Source of the DNA: Tenacibaculum sp. 1_MG-2023
Lineage (GTDB): Bacteria > Bacteroidota > Bacteroidia > Flavobacteriales > Flavobacteriaceae
Assembly: GCF_030547425.1 (NCBI RefSeq)
Contig: NZ_JAUORH010000005.1
Coordinates: forward strand, 62,001-126,000
Reading direction: 5' to 3'
Length of the DNA: 64,000 bases
Below the pieces are notes generated by a model. It was not told where the DNA came from and did not search any database. It worked only from the letters and a program-made list of their open reading frames with translations. Made by a program: the position numbers and the translations under genes. This document shows, piece after piece, positions 10,116 to 19,629 of the stretch; the first letter of the stretch is position 1; the number at the start of each line of letters is the position of its first letter.

Positions 10116-11371
10116 CAACGCTGCTTAAATCGGCAACAATAATAGATGCTTCTAGTCCTTATCACCAACAAACTAAAGATATTTTAATTACCGACGGTAT
10201 TATTACCAAAATTGACAACAACATTGCTAGTGAAGAAACCTATACTGTTGTAGCGTTTGAGAACCTTCATGTATCTTCAGGTTGGTTTGATACAAGTGTT
10301 TCTTTTGGAGAACCTGGTTATGAAGAACGCGAAACCTTGCAACATGGTGTACAAGTAGCTGCTAAAAGTGGATTTACTCATGTAGCTATCAACCCTAATA
10401 CACATCCTATTGTTGATAATAAATCGGCTATTGAATTTTTAATTAATAAAGTAAGTGGAGCTGCAACCAGCATTCATCCTATTGGGGCTTTAACGCAGCA
10501 AAGTAAAGGTGTTGAAATGTCTGAAATGTACGACATGCAACAATCGGGAGCTATTGCTTTTGGTGATTATAACAAACCTGTTAGCAACGATAATCTATTA
10601 AAAATAGCATTGTTGTATGCTCAAAACTTTAATGGGTTAGTATTAAGCTTTCCTAAAAATAATTTAATTGCTGGTGAAGGTGTTGCTAATGAAGGTAAAA
10701 ATAGTACGCTTTTAGGCTTGAAAGGAGCTCCTGCACTTGCAGAAGAAATTCAAATTTCTCGTGATTTATTTTTACTAGAATATACTGGAGGAAAACTACA
10801 TGTTCCTACAATCTCTACAGCTAAATCTGTTCAACTAATTAAAGAAGCAAAAGAGAAAGGATTAGATGTAACGTGTAGTGTTGCTGTACATAATTTAGTA
10901 TTAACAGATGATGAATTACATGGCTTTGAAGCTAACAAAAAGGTAAATCCTCCCCTACGTACAGAAGAAGACAAGAGAGCTTTAATACAAGGTTTAAAAG
11001 AAGGTATTATTGATATAATTACTTCAGATCACAACCCTATTGATGTTGAACATAAAAAAGTAGAGTTTTCTACTGCAAAAGACGGAACCATAGGTTTAGA
11101 AAGTGCCTTTGGAGCTTTAAATACAGTATTAGATTTAGAAACTATTATAGGCTGTTTATCTAACAATCCAAGAAAACGTTTTAACGTTAAATTGGCTTCT
11201 ATAAAAAAAGATGAAAAAGCTAGTTTATCTATTTTTAATCCTGATGGAGAATATACTTTTTCAGAGCAAAACATTGTGTCTACTTCAAAAAACAGTATCT
11301 TTCTAGGAAAAAAATTAAAGGGAAAAGTATATGGTATTTACAATAATAATCAACTAATTCTAAACTCATAA
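10112..11371 (+). CDS. Dihydroorotase-like amidohydrolase, probably non-catalytic
   Basis: 419 residues of the PyrC/dihydroorotase fold. In active enzymes the strand-1 motif DxHxHxREPG supplies two zinc histidines; here it reads FDTSVSFGEPG, with both histidines replaced by serine. The HCED segment is FPKNN and the HVST segment is PTIST, so further metal ligands are also lost. The late Asp region TSDHNPID remains. Pseudo-dihydroorotases of this sort are known as structural partners of aspartate transcarbamoylase, and that is the most likely role. It is translationally coupled to the BatA protein upstream and is followed 3 bp later by a small membrane protein. Confidence 0.85.
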   Translation: MTTLLKSATIIDASSPYHQQTKDILITDGIITKIDNNIASEETYTVVAFENLHVSSGWFDTSVSFGEPGYEERETLQHGVQVAAKSGFTHVAINPNTHPIVDNKSAIEFLINKVSGAATSIHPIGALTQQSKGVEMSEMYDMQQSGAIAFGDYNKPVSNDNLLKIALLYAQNFNGLVLSFPKNNLIAGEGVANEGKNSTLLGLKGAPALAEEIQISRDLFLLEYTGGKLHVPTISTAKSVQLIKEAKEKGLDVTCSVAVHNLVLTDDELHGFEANKKVNPPLRTEEDKRALIQGLKEGIIDIITSDHNPIDVEHKKVEFSTAKDGTIGLESAFGALNTVLDLETIIGCLSNNPRKRFNVKLASIKKDEKASLSIFNPDGEYTFSEQNIVSTSKNSIFLGKKLKGKVYGIYNNNQLILNS

Positions 11372-11374
11372 ATT

Positions 11375-11701
11375 ATGGAAAACCAAACAGTAAACGAAGG
11401 AAAAACTCCTGCAATTATCAGTCACTTTACAGTTATAGGACTTATCATTGCTTTTGTTTTAAACATGAACAATAAAAATGCTTTTTCTAGCTTTTATATT
11501 AGACAAATGCTTGGTTTAAACATATTGTACATGGCGAATATGTGGATTGTTTATAAATATTTAGGAAGCACAATAGGTTGGGTTGTTGGAGTATTATTAT
11601 TTGTACTTTGGCTAATTAGCCTTTTAGCTGTTTTAAAAGGAGAAAAAAAACTCGTACCAGTTGTTGGAGAGCAATTTCAAAACTTATTTAAAGGAATTTA
11701 A
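11375..11701 (+). CDS. Small membrane protein, DUF4870/Tic20-like
   Basis: 108 residues with three predicted membrane helices. The segment FYIRQMLGLNI matches the pattern FxxRQxxxL that marks the DUF4870/Tic20-like family. It lies 3 bp after the dihydroorotase-like gene and 3 bp before the esterase gene, so all are probably on one transcript. Function unknown. Confidence 0.7.
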   Translation: MENQTVNEGKTPAIISHFTVIGLIIAFVLNMNNKNAFSSFYIRQMLGLNILYMANMWIVYKYLGSTIGWVVGVLLFVLWLISLLAVLKGEKKLVPVVGEQFQNLFKGI

Positions 11702-11704
11702 TAC

Positions 11705-12343
11705 ATGAGTTTACACTACGTTGTAAGAGAACCTAAAGTCTCAAATGCTACTCCTCCATTATTAATTTTATTACACGGGTATGGTAGTAACGAACAAGAT
11801 TTATTTTCATTTGCTGAAGAATTGCCAGACGATTTATTAATTGTAAGCGCTAGAGCTCCTCATGATATGGGCTATGGTGGTTATGCTTGGTATGCTATAA
11901 ATTTTGATTCAGTTAACGGTAAGTTTTCTGATTTAAAACAAGCAGCTAAATCTGTTGATAAGATTGCTTCATTTATTGATGAAATTAAAGAAAAATATAA
12001 CACAAACCCTGATAAAACATTTTTATTAGGGTTTAGCCAAGGTGCTATTTTAAGTTATGCGCTAAGTTTTAAATACCCTAACAAGATAAAACACGTAGTA
12101 GCATTAAGCGGCTATATTAATGAAGAGTTATTACCTACTGAAATAGACAAATCTATTACAACAGATTATTATATTTCTCATGGAACAGTAGATCAAGTTC
12201 TTCCTATAGATTGGGCACGTAAAGCTCCTATTTTATTGAAAAATTTTAATTTAAATAATGAATATTCTGAATATCCTGTAGGTCATGGTGTAGCCCCTCA
12301 GAACTTTTATAGCTTTAAAAACTGGATTGAAGAAAGACTATAA
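11705..12343 (+). CDS. Alpha/beta hydrolase, phospholipase/carboxylesterase family
   Basis: A 212-residue serine hydrolase of the YpfH/carboxylesterase group. The oxyanion region is LLHGYGSNEQDL, the nucleophile elbow is GFSQGA (about residue 112), the acid lies in GTVDQVLP and the catalytic histidine in VGHGVAP. No signal peptide, so cytoplasmic. The physiological ester is unknown. It is the last gene of the run starting with the BatA protein. Confidence 0.87.
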   Translation: MSLHYVVREPKVSNATPPLLILLHGYGSNEQDLFSFAEELPDDLLIVSARAPHDMGYGGYAWYAINFDSVNGKFSDLKQAAKSVDKIASFIDEIKEKYNTNPDKTFLLGFSQGAILSYALSFKYPNKIKHVVALSGYINEELLPTEIDKSITTDYYISHGTVDQVLPIDWARKAPILLKNFNLNNEYSEYPVGHGVAPQNFYSFKNWIEERL

Positions 12344-12398
12344 AATTTAACAGTAAAATTGGGTAAAATTGAATATTTTTGTACTCTAAAAAAATAGT

Positions 12399-13349
12399 AT
12401 GAGCAACATATTTAATCAAGATATATTATACTACTGGAGTGCTCCTTTTTTCATCTCAGTAATTTTTATCGAAATGTACTTTAGCTATAGAGCTAAAGCA
12501 AAAAATTACGATTTTAAAGATACTGCCACTAATGTTTATTTTGCCTTAGTTAATTTTAGCTTAGACCTATTAATGAAGGTAGCTTCATTTGCTATTATGG
12601 GCTTTTGTTATCAATACAGAATTATTGACTGGGAAGGTAATATGTCGTGGGCATATTGGTTATTAGCTTTTATTGGTCAAGACTTTTTGTACTATGTACA
12701 CCATTATGTAGATCATCATTCACGATTTTTTTGGGCAGTACACGTAACTCACCATAATTCGGAGTATTACAATATTTCAACAGGTTTCAGGTCTCCTGTT
12801 TTACAACCTTTGTTTAGATACATGTTCTTTTTACCATTAGCTTTTCTTGGAGTTATGCCACTACATATTATGTTTGCATACGCTATGAATCAAAATTACG
12901 GAACATTATGTCATACCAACTTTATTAAAAGTAAATTAGGTTGGTGGGGATATATTTTTGTTACCCCATCTCACCATAGGGTTCATCATGCTTCCAACAC
13001 GAAGTATTTAGATAAAAACATGGGAATGGTGTTGATTATTTGGGATCGTATTTTTGGTACTTTTCAGGCAGAAGAAGATGAAACTGAATATGAAAAGTTA
13101 CGTTATGGTTTAACGAAACCTTTAGAGGATAAAGGTCCTATTAATATTATATTTCACGAGTGGAAAGAGATTTTTAAAGATTTCTTCAAACGAAAAAAAG
13201 AGTTACCGTTGGCAACACGCTTAAAATATGTATTTATGCCTCCCGGATGGAGTCATGATGGAAGTTCTAAAACTAGCAAAGAATTACAAAAAGAACTTAA
13301 AACTCCTCCTATAAAAGATTTAAAGTTACAAAAAATAAAAGTCGAGTAA
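12399..13349 (+). CDS. Sterol desaturase/fatty acid hydroxylase family protein
   Basis: 316 residues with four or more membrane helices and the three histidine clusters that bind a di-iron centre in this superfamily: HHYVDHH, HVTHHNSEYYN and HRVHHASN. These enzymes hydroxylate or desaturate lipids using oxygen. The substrate in Bacteroidetes members is not settled. A TATTTTTG element at 12374-12381 is a plausible -7 box. The hairpin terminator starts within the last codons. Confidence 0.9.
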   Translation: MSNIFNQDILYYWSAPFFISVIFIEMYFSYRAKAKNYDFKDTATNVYFALVNFSLDLLMKVASFAIMGFCYQYRIIDWEGNMSWAYWLLAFIGQDFLYYVHHYVDHHSRFFWAVHVTHHNSEYYNISTGFRSPVLQPLFRYMFFLPLAFLGVMPLHIMFAYAMNQNYGTLCHTNFIKSKLGWWGYIFVTPSHHRVHHASNTKYLDKNMGMVLIIWDRIFGTFQAEEDETEYEKLRYGLTKPLEDKGPINIIFHEWKEIFKDFFKRKKELPLATRLKYVFMPPGWSHDGSSKTSKELQKELKTPPIKDLKLQKIKVE

Positions 13350-13366
13350 ATACTCGACTTTTTTCT
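13337..13366 (+). terminator. Terminator of the desaturase-family gene
   Basis: AAAAGTCGAGT-AAAT-ACTCGACTTTTTT hairpin with a long T run. It overlaps the stop codon of the gene and could also act for bcp on the other strand. Confidence 0.85.
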
Positions 13367-13388
13367 TTTTACTAGATATATTTAACTA

Positions 13389-13841
13389 CTACTTTAATAT
13401 CTGGTTAGCGTGTTCTTTAGTTTTTACTTTCGCAATCACATCTTCAATTACGCCATTTTCATCAATTACAAAAGTGGTGCGATGAATTCCGTCATACTCT
13501 CTACCCATAAACTTTTTAGGGCCCCAAACACCAAACGCATTGATTACATCTTTACTTTCATCGGCTAATAATGGAAAAGGCAATTCATTTTTATTAATGA
13601 AGTTTTGTTGACGTCTTGCTGAGTCTGCACTTACTCCTAAAACATCATACCCTTTTGCTAAAAACGTTTTATAATTATCACGTAAGTCACAGGCTTCCGC
13701 TGTACAACCTGGTGTACTCGCTTTAGGGTAAAAGAATAATACTAATTTCTTTCCTGAATAATCAGATAGTTTTACAGCGTTTCCTTTCTCATCTACCGAT
13801 TCAAAATTTGGTGCTTTATCTCCTATTTTTAGTGTTGTCAT
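13389..13841 (-). CDS. bcp: Thioredoxin-dependent thiol peroxidase (Bcp/PrxQ)
   Basis: 150 residues, the usual length of the PrxQ group, which reduces hydroperoxides. The peroxidatic cysteine lies in KASTPGCTAEAC, which also holds the nearby resolving cysteine (C-x4-C), and the fold ends with HRTTFVIDENG. The frame is open for 32 further residues upstream, but the start at MTTLKIGDKAP is chosen because the family begins there and the extension runs into the nth promoter region. Divergent from nth. Confidence 0.93.
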   Translation of the reverse strand: MTTLKIGDKAPNFESVDEKGNAVKLSDYSGKKLVLFFYPKASTPGCTAEACDLRDNYKTFLAKGYDVLGVSADSARRQQNFINKNELPFPLLADESKDVINAFGVWGPKKFMGREYDGIHRTTFVIDENGVIEDVIAKVKTKEHANQILK

Positions 13842-13950
13842 ATTATATTGTTTCAAAGTTATTATGTCAAAGTTACAAAGTTGATTTTGATTATCCATAA
13901 AACATACAAAGCTTCTTTGTACCTTTGATTTTTTCAAATTTTATAAAGCA

Positions 13951-14607
13951 ATGACGAAAGCAGAAAAAGTTCAGTTTGTTATAGATACTTTAGAAGAATT
14001 ATATCCTGAAACTCCCATCCCTTTAGATCACAAAGACCCATATACCTTGTTGATTGCTGTATTGATGTCTGCTCAAAGTACTGATTCACGTGTAAATACA
14101 ATTACACCTTTATTATTTGAAAAAGCTGATAACCCGTATGATATGGTAAAACTTACCGTTGATGAAATTCGAGAAATTATCAAACCTGTTGGTTTATCAC
14201 CTATGAAATCGAAAGGGATTCACGGTTTATCTAAAATCTTAATTGAAAAGCATCATGGTGAAGTTCCTGTTGATATGGAAGCTTTAGAAGAATTACCTGC
14301 AGTAGGACATAAAACTGCTAGCGTGGTAATGTCACAAGCTTTTAACATTCCTGCTTTTCCTGTAGACACACATATTCATAGATTGATGTATCGTTGGAAC
14401 TTAACTAACGGAAAAAATGTTGCTCAAACCGAAAAAGATGCTAAGCGTTTATTTCCAAAAGAATTATGGAATAAACTTCACTTACAAATTATTTATTATG
14501 GGCGAGAATTCTCACCTGCGCGTGGTTGGAAGTTAGAGAGCGACGTAATTACTAAAACGATTGGGAGAAAATCGATAATAGACGATTATAATAAAAAGAG
14601 AGTATAA
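13951..14607 (+). CDS. nth: Endonuclease III (HhH-GPD base excision enzyme) lacking the Fe-S cysteines
   Basis: A 218-residue DNA glycosylase/AP lyase acting on oxidised pyrimidines. The helix-hairpin-helix LPAVGHKTAS carries the catalytic lysine, and the catalytic aspartate is in FPVDTHIHR. Canonical Nth ends with a four-cysteine C-x6-C-x2-C-x5-C loop for a [4Fe-4S] cluster. This protein has no cysteine at all, and the corresponding segment reads YYGREFSPARGWKL. It is otherwise complete. TACCTTTG at 13920-13927 fits a -7 element. Confidence 0.92.
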   Translation: MTKAEKVQFVIDTLEELYPETPIPLDHKDPYTLLIAVLMSAQSTDSRVNTITPLLFEKADNPYDMVKLTVDEIREIIKPVGLSPMKSKGIHGLSKILIEKHHGEVPVDMEALEELPAVGHKTASVVMSQAFNIPAFPVDTHIHRLMYRWNLTNGKNVAQTEKDAKRLFPKELWNKLHLQIIYYGREFSPARGWKLESDVITKTIGRKSIIDDYNKKRV

Positions 14608-14636
14608 AAAAAGCCCCAACCTTGTTGAAGCTTTTT
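14608..14636. terminator. Bidirectional terminator between nth and the sigma-factor operon
   Basis: AAAAAGC...GCTTTTT stem with an inner CAAC/GTTG pairing. A and T tracts on both sides make it usable from nth (+) and from the small ORF behind the sigma gene (-). Confidence 0.75.
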
Positions 14637-14642
14637 CCACTC

Positions 14643-14786
14643 TTAATTCAAATTCAATTCAATGAGATAGTTTGATTTTGTTTTAACTACTGTTAGCGAT
14701 TTAGAAAAATTAATCAAATATTGAACTGTTTCTTGTTTAGGTTTCATTTTAAAGTCAGGAGACCTCTTAGAGTAAACTTGCATCAT
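14643..14786 (-). CDS. Small conserved-type protein behind the sigma factor (47 aa)
   Basis: A short frame encoding 47 residues, starting MMQVYSKRSPDFKMKPKQET and ending NYLIELNLN. It is basic at the start and mixed after, with no signal peptide or cysteines. It lies 59 bp downstream of the ECF sigma-factor gene on the same strand and ends at a terminator, which fits a two-gene operon. An inner start at MKPKQETVQYL would give 34 residues. Function unknown; a role tied to the sigma factor is inference from position. I recall similar short proteins next to this sigma factor in related genomes but cannot check it. Confidence 0.6.
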   Translation of the reverse strand: MMQVYSKRSPDFKMKPKQETVQYLINFSKSLTVVKTKSNYLIELNLN

Positions 14787-14845
14787 ATATTCCCTTATTA
14801 TTACTTATTATCAATGATTTAACGATGCTTTTTTCTAAATATTGT

Positions 14846-15427
14846 CTAACTAACTAAGATAATTTTATTTTTCTCAATTATTTTTCTCAAATTAATTAAA
14901 GCGTAACGCATTCTACCAAGTGCTGTATTAATACTAACTCCTGTATTTTCTGATATTTCACTGAAGCTCATATCGTTATAAATACGCATTTTTAAAACTT
15001 CTCTTTGTTCTTCAGGTAGTTCTTCAACTAACTCTTTAACATCATTTAAAATCTGTTCTTTTATTATTTTTCCCTCTGCATTTAATGCTCCATCACTTAA
15101 TACCGAAAAAATATCAAATTCTTCTGTATTATTAAATGTAGGCATACGATTATTCTTTCTAAAAAAATCAATAATCAAGTTATGAGCAATACGCATAACC
15201 CAAGGTAAAAATTTACCTTCCTCATTATAATTTCCTTTTTTTAGCGTTCGAATAACTTTTATAAAGGTATCTTGAAAAATATCTTCTGTAGTATCTCTAT
15301 TTTGTACTTTACTATAAATAAAGCTATAAAGTCGTTGTTGGTGGCGTTTAATCAATAATTCTATGGAATATTCATTACCATTTATGTAGTTCTTTACTAA
15401 TACACTATCATCTACAATGTGTTGCAT
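14846..15427 (-). CDS. ECF-type RNA polymerase sigma factor
   Basis: 193 residues with sigma region 2 (LLIKRHQQRLYSFIYS...TEDIFQDTFIKV) and region 4 (LPEEQREVLKMRIYNDMSFSEISE) joined by a short linker, as in extracytoplasmic-function sigma factors. The start at MQHIVDDSV is preferred over one eight codons upstream because homologues begin there. No anti-sigma factor with a membrane helix is adjacent; the only companion is a 47-residue ORF. Divergent from uvrA. Confidence 0.9.
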   Translation of the reverse strand: MQHIVDDSVLVKNYINGNEYSIELLIKRHQQRLYSFIYSKVQNRDTTEDIFQDTFIKVIRTLKKGNYNEEGKFLPWVMRIAHNLIIDFFRKNNRMPTFNNTEEFDIFSVLSDGALNAEGKIIKEQILNDVKELVEELPEEQREVLKMRIYNDMSFSEISENTGVSINTALGRMRYALINLRKIIEKNKIILVS

Positions 15428-15659
15428 AATAATTACTTTTTTTGAAAACAACTTATTAATTGTCTTCTAGTTAGGGGATATTAAGTTAAAAAAGTAATTA
15501 TTTTCCTATAAGCTTTTGTTTATTGATTAATAACGAGTTACAAATATGATGTATTTTATTAATAAATACAAAAAAACTATAAAAAAAGAGAAAAACACTA
15601 ATGTTTGTTCATTAAAACCACTTGAATTTGGTACTTTTATCGCTTATTTTTTCGAGCAT

Positions 15660-18452
15660 ATGAAGACTGATATTTCAACTGTTAATCCTAAGGAAAATAT
15701 TATAATAAAAGGGGCTAAACTGCACAATTTAAAAAACATTGATGTAGTTATTCCTCGTAATAAGTTAGTAGTAATTACCGGGCTTTCTGGATCGGGAAAG
15801 TCTTCTTTAGCTTTTGATACCTTGTATGCCGAAGGACAACGACGTTATGTTGAAAGTTTAAGCTCGTATGCACGTCAGTTTTTAGGAAAATTACACAAAC
15901 CTAAGGTTGATTATATTAAAGGAATTGCTCCAGCCATTGCTATTGAACAAAAAGTAAACTCTACTAACCCACGTTCAACAGTGGGCACCTCCACTGAAAT
16001 TTACGATTATATCAAGTTACTATTTGCCCGTATTGGTAAGACCTTCTCTCCTATTTCTGGTAATGAAGTAAAAAAACATACCGTTTCTGATGTTATTAAG
16101 CATGTAAAAACTTTTGAAGAACGTACGAAGTTATTATTACTCGCTCCAATACATATTAGTAAAGATAGAGACCTAAAAACTGTTTTGCAAGTATTAACTC
16201 AGCAAGGATATGCTCGTTTAAAATACCAAGACACTGTATACAGAATTGATGAATTTCCTATAAAAGATTTTAAAGGAAATGAATTACAGTTAGTTGTTGA
16301 TAGAATTGTTGTAAAAGACGAAGAAGATTTCTACAACCGTTTAGGGGATGCCGTACAAACTGCTTTTTTTGAAGGGAAAGGAATTTGCTGTATTGAGAAT
16401 TTATCAGATAATAGTATTGCTGGGTTCAGTAATAAATTTGAGTTAGACGGAATTTCTTTTTTAGAACCTAACACACATTTATTCAGTTTTAACAACCCTT
16501 ACGGAGCTTGTCCTACTTGTGAAGGCTATGGAAATGTAATTGGTATTGATGAAGATTTAGTAATCCCAAACACAGGATTATCTATTTACGAAAATGCTAT
16601 TTTTCCCTTTAAAACAGATAGTTACAAAAAATATAAAAATGATTTAATTCTGAATGCTGAGGAATTCGGAATTTCTATTCATAAACCATGGTTTGAACTT
16701 TCGGAAGAGCAAAAAAACCTAGTTTGGAACGGAACCAAAAAATTCAAAGGAATTAATCATCTATTCAAAAAGTTAGAAGAAAAAAGTTATAAAATTCAAA
16801 ACCGTGTAATGCTATCTCGCTACCGCGGAAAAACAAAATGTACAGAGTGCAACGGAAAACGTTTACGTAAAGAGGCTAACTACGTTCAAGTATACGGTAA
16901 AACTATTGATGCGTTAGTTACCTTACCTTTAGATGAATTAGCAGTATTTTTTAACAGTATTCAATTAAATAAATACGAAGAAAAAATTGGTAAACGTTTA
17001 CTTACCGAAATTAATAATCGCTTACAATTTTTAACGGATGTTGGTTTAAATTATCTTACGTTAAATAGAACTTCTAACACATTATCAGGCGGAGAAAGTC
17101 AACGAATTAATTTAGCTACTTCGCTAGGAAGTTCACTTGTGGGCTCTATGTATATTTTAGATGAACCTAGTATAGGATTGCATCCAAAAGATACAGAAAG
17201 ACTGATTGGTGTCTTAAAAAATTTACGTGATTTAGGTAACACCGTAATTGTGGTAGAACATGATGAAGACATTATGAAAGAAGCCGATTATATTATTGAT
17301 ATCGGTCCTGAAGCAGGAACTTATGGTGGAAATGTTGTTGCCGAAGGAACTTTTGAAGATATCCTACAATCTGAGTCTCTTACAGCTAAATATCTATCAG
17401 AAGAATTAAAAATTGAAATCCCCACAAATAGAAGAATTTCAAAAAACTCTATTGATATTATTGGAGCGCGTGAGAATAACTTAAAAAACATCGATGTTTC
17501 CTTTCCTCTTAATAATTTAACCGTTATTACAGGAGTTTCTGGTAGTGGTAAAAGTACTTTAGTTAAGAAAATCCTGTATCCTGCGATGCAAAAAAAATTA
17601 GTTGGATATGGTGAAAAATTGGGGCAACATACAGATGTTACAGGTAGTTTTGACTTGTTAAAACATGTAGAGTTTATCGATCAAAATCCAATTGGTCGTT
17701 CCTCACGTTCTAACCCTGTAACGTATATCAAAGCGTATGATGATATTCGTAAGTTACTTTCATCTCAAAAACTATCAAAAATAAGAAACTACCAACCAAA
17801 ACACTTTTCTTTTAATGTTGATGGTGGTCGTTGTGAAGTTTGTAAAGGTGAAGGAGAGGTTACAATTGAAATGCAGTTTATGGCAGATGTGCATTTAGAA
17901 TGTGAAACCTGTGGTGGTAAACGCTTTAAAAAAGAGGTACTGGAAGTAACTTTTGAAGGAAAATCTATTGACGATGTTTTAAACTTTACTATTGATGATG
18001 CTGTTGCTTTTTTCACAGAGCATCAACAAACCAAAATAGCTCGAAAATTAAAACCTTTACAAGATGTTGGATTAGGGTATGTACAGTTAGGGCAATCGTC
18101 CTCAACTCTTTCTGGTGGTGAAGCACAGCGTATAAAACTGGCTTCTTTTTTAGTAAAAGGAAATACAAAAGACAAAGCTTTATTTATTTTTGATGAACCT
18201 ACTACTGGATTACACTTTCACGATATTAAAAAGTTACTAGCTTCTTTTAATGCACTAATTGAAAGAGGACACTCAATTATTGTCATTGAACATAATATCG
18301 AATTGATTAAATGTGCTGATTATATTATTGATCTTGGTTTAGAGGGTGGAAAAAAAGGTGGAAACTTAATCTTTGCAGGCACCCCTGAAGAATTAGCTAA
18401 AAATAAAAAATCATACACCTCTAAGTATTTGGCTGAAAAACTCATTAACTAA
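15660..18452 (+). CDS. uvrA: Excinuclease ABC subunit A
   Basis: A 930-residue nucleotide-excision-repair damage sensor with two ABC ATPase modules. Walker A motifs are GLSGSGKSS (near residue 40) and GVSGSGKST (near 630); ABC signatures are LSGGESQR and LSGGEAQR. Zinc-finger cysteines are in [24 protein letters not shown] and CETCGGKR. The frame is open 38 codons further upstream, but [14 protein letters not shown] is chosen as the start because the UvrA fold begins directly after it and a TACTTTTATC -7-like element lies just ahead. Confidence 0.96.
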   Translation: MKTDISTVNPKENIIIKGAKLHNLKNIDVVIPRNKLVVITGLSGSGKSSLAFDTLYAEGQRRYVESLSSYARQFLGKLHKPKVDYIKGIAPAIAIEQKVNSTNPRSTVGTSTEIYDYIKLLFARIGKTFSPISGNEVKKHTVSDVIKHVKTFEERTKLLLLAPIHISKDRDLKTVLQVLTQQGYARLKYQDTVYRIDEFPIKDFKGNELQLVVDRIVVKDEEDFYNRLGDAVQTAFFEGKGICCIENLSDNSIAGFSNKFELDGISFLEPNTHLFSFNNPYGACPTCEGYGNVIGIDEDLVIPNTGLSIYENAIFPFKTDSYKKYKNDLILNAEEFGISIHKPWFELSEEQKNLVWNGTKKFKGINHLFKKLEEKSYKIQNRVMLSRYRGKTKCTECNGKRLRKEANYVQVYGKTIDALVTLPLDELAVFFNSIQLNKYEEKIGKRLLTEINNRLQFLTDVGLNYLTLNRTSNTLSGGESQRINLATSLGSSLVGSMYILDEPSIGLHPKDTERLIGVLKNLRDLGNTVIVVEHDEDIMKEADYIIDIGPEAGTYGGNVVAEGTFEDILQSESLTAKYLSEELKIEIPTNRRISKNSIDIIGARENNLKNIDVSFPLNNLTVITGVSGSGKSTLVKKILYPAMQKKLVGYGEKLGQHTDVTGSFDLLKHVEFIDQNPIGRSSRSNPVTYIKAYDDIRKLLSSQKLSKIRNYQPKHFSFNVDGGRCEVCKGEGEVTIEMQFMADVHLECETCGGKRFKKEVLEVTFEGKSIDDVLNFTIDDAVAFFTEHQQTKIARKLKPLQDVGLGYVQLGQSSSTLSGGEAQRIKLASFLVKGNTKDKALFIFDEPTTGLHFHDIKKLLASFNALIERGHSIIVIEHNIELIKCADYIIDLGLEGGKKGGNLIFAGTPEELAKNKKSYTSKYLAEKLIN

Positions 18453-18532
18453 ACCTTCTTAACTAGAAAAGCCACCCAACCTTTTGGTTAGATAGCCTTT
18501 CACAACAAAAATTAACAAAATTTAATAAATCT

Positions 18533-19618
18533 TTACTTTAATAAGCTATATACAAACTCAGGATAACCTCTTTCTCCTGCATCATTTGTTAGTGCTAAAA
18601 GCTTTAACTTATATAAATTTCCATCAGTATCTTCTATTACATAGAAAACATTGTCTTTGCGAGAAGGTAAAGAACTAGGGCCTCCTCCTACTCTCCAGCT
18701 CTTACCTATAACTGTTTGGTTATCAACAAAATTTTCTACTTTTACGTCTGTTAAGGTAAAATCATTATATGTATAATTTTCTTTTTCTGTATCTATCATA
18801 TATCCTTTTACATTTGATTTTATATTATTTACTACAAAATCTGCATATACATACGGACCATAACTAGGTAATAAGTCTGTAAAGATTGTAAAGTTTAAGT
18901 CCCAGTTTTCTTTCATTGGCTCAACATTAACTTTAGCTTCTGTATTAAAGCTAAAGAATGTAAAGTGATATCCTTCCGTTTTCGTTATTACAATTTCTTT
19001 ATGCGTAGTAGCATCTAAATCTGCATACTGTAAAACATAAGCATCTCCTTCTTTTAAAACTCTAATTTTTTTCCAACCTCTTTCATCTCCATTTGCAGAG
19101 TAACTACCTGTAGCTGGTGTATTTGTTGCTACTTCATAACCAAGGTTTACTAAATATACTTTATTATTTGCCTCTGTTACTTCAATTTCAGCAATTGCCG
19201 TTTTTGTTATATCTCCACTAGGATGATCAACAAAAGGAGCACTTTCATCAGTATATGTATTCGTTCTTACTAAAGGCTGTAAATCTTTTACTTCCTGGGT
19301 TGAAGAGCTAACAGCATCTATATCTGTTGTAGATAATTGAGCCACCGCCATAGATATTGAACCATTTATAACAACTCTAAACTCATTTCCAGAATAAAAT
19401 CCTAAATCCCAAGAGTCTCTCTTTACCTCTGTTGTTGTATTGGTACTTAAGTCAATATATACTTGGTTTGGTTGATTAGGTCCACCTACTTCTGGGCTTA
19501 CTTCTGCTCCTTCTATTACCACTTTTATTGGTTCAGATGGTAAATCATTATCACTTCCACAACTAATGAACGAGTACATAGTTGTTAATAATATGAGTGT
19601 GAAAAATTTGTTTTTCAT
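18533..19618 (-). CDS. HmuY-like heme-binding lipoprotein
   Basis: 361 residues with a lipoprotein signal (YSFISC, lipobox cysteine at about residue 20) and a segment typical of HmuY proteins: YIDLSTNTTTEVKRDSWDLG, then WDLNFTIF further on. HmuY-type lipoproteins take heme from host hemoproteins and hand it to a TonB receptor. The receptor gene is 11 bp upstream on the same strand, giving a two-gene unit. The heme ligands cannot be assigned from sequence, and relatives may bind other ligands. Confidence 0.8.
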   Translation of the reverse strand: MKNKFFTLILLTTMYSFISCGSDNDLPSEPIKVVIEGAEVSPEVGGPNQPNQVYIDLSTNTTTEVKRDSWDLGFYSGNEFRVVINGSISMAVAQLSTTDIDAVSSSTQEVKDLQPLVRTNTYTDESAPFVDHPSGDITKTAIAEIEVTEANNKVYLVNLGYEVATNTPATGSYSANGDERGWKKIRVLKEGDAYVLQYADLDATTHKEIVITKTEGYHFTFFSFNTEAKVNVEPMKENWDLNFTIFTDLLPSYGPYVYADFVVNNIKSNVKGYMIDTEKENYTYNDFTLTDVKVENFVDNQTVIGKSWRVGGGPSSLPSRKDNVFYVIEDTDGNLYKLKLLALTNDAGERGYPEFVYSLLK

Positions 19619-19629
19619 TGTTATTGATT

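Noticed and set aside
13842..13937. N-terminal extension of bcp
   Set aside because: Not part of the peroxiredoxin fold, and overlaps the promoter side of the divergent nth gene.
15546..15659. N-terminal extension of uvrA
   Set aside because: Lys-rich 38 residues unlike UvrA, overlapping the likely promoter region; the family start is at 15660.
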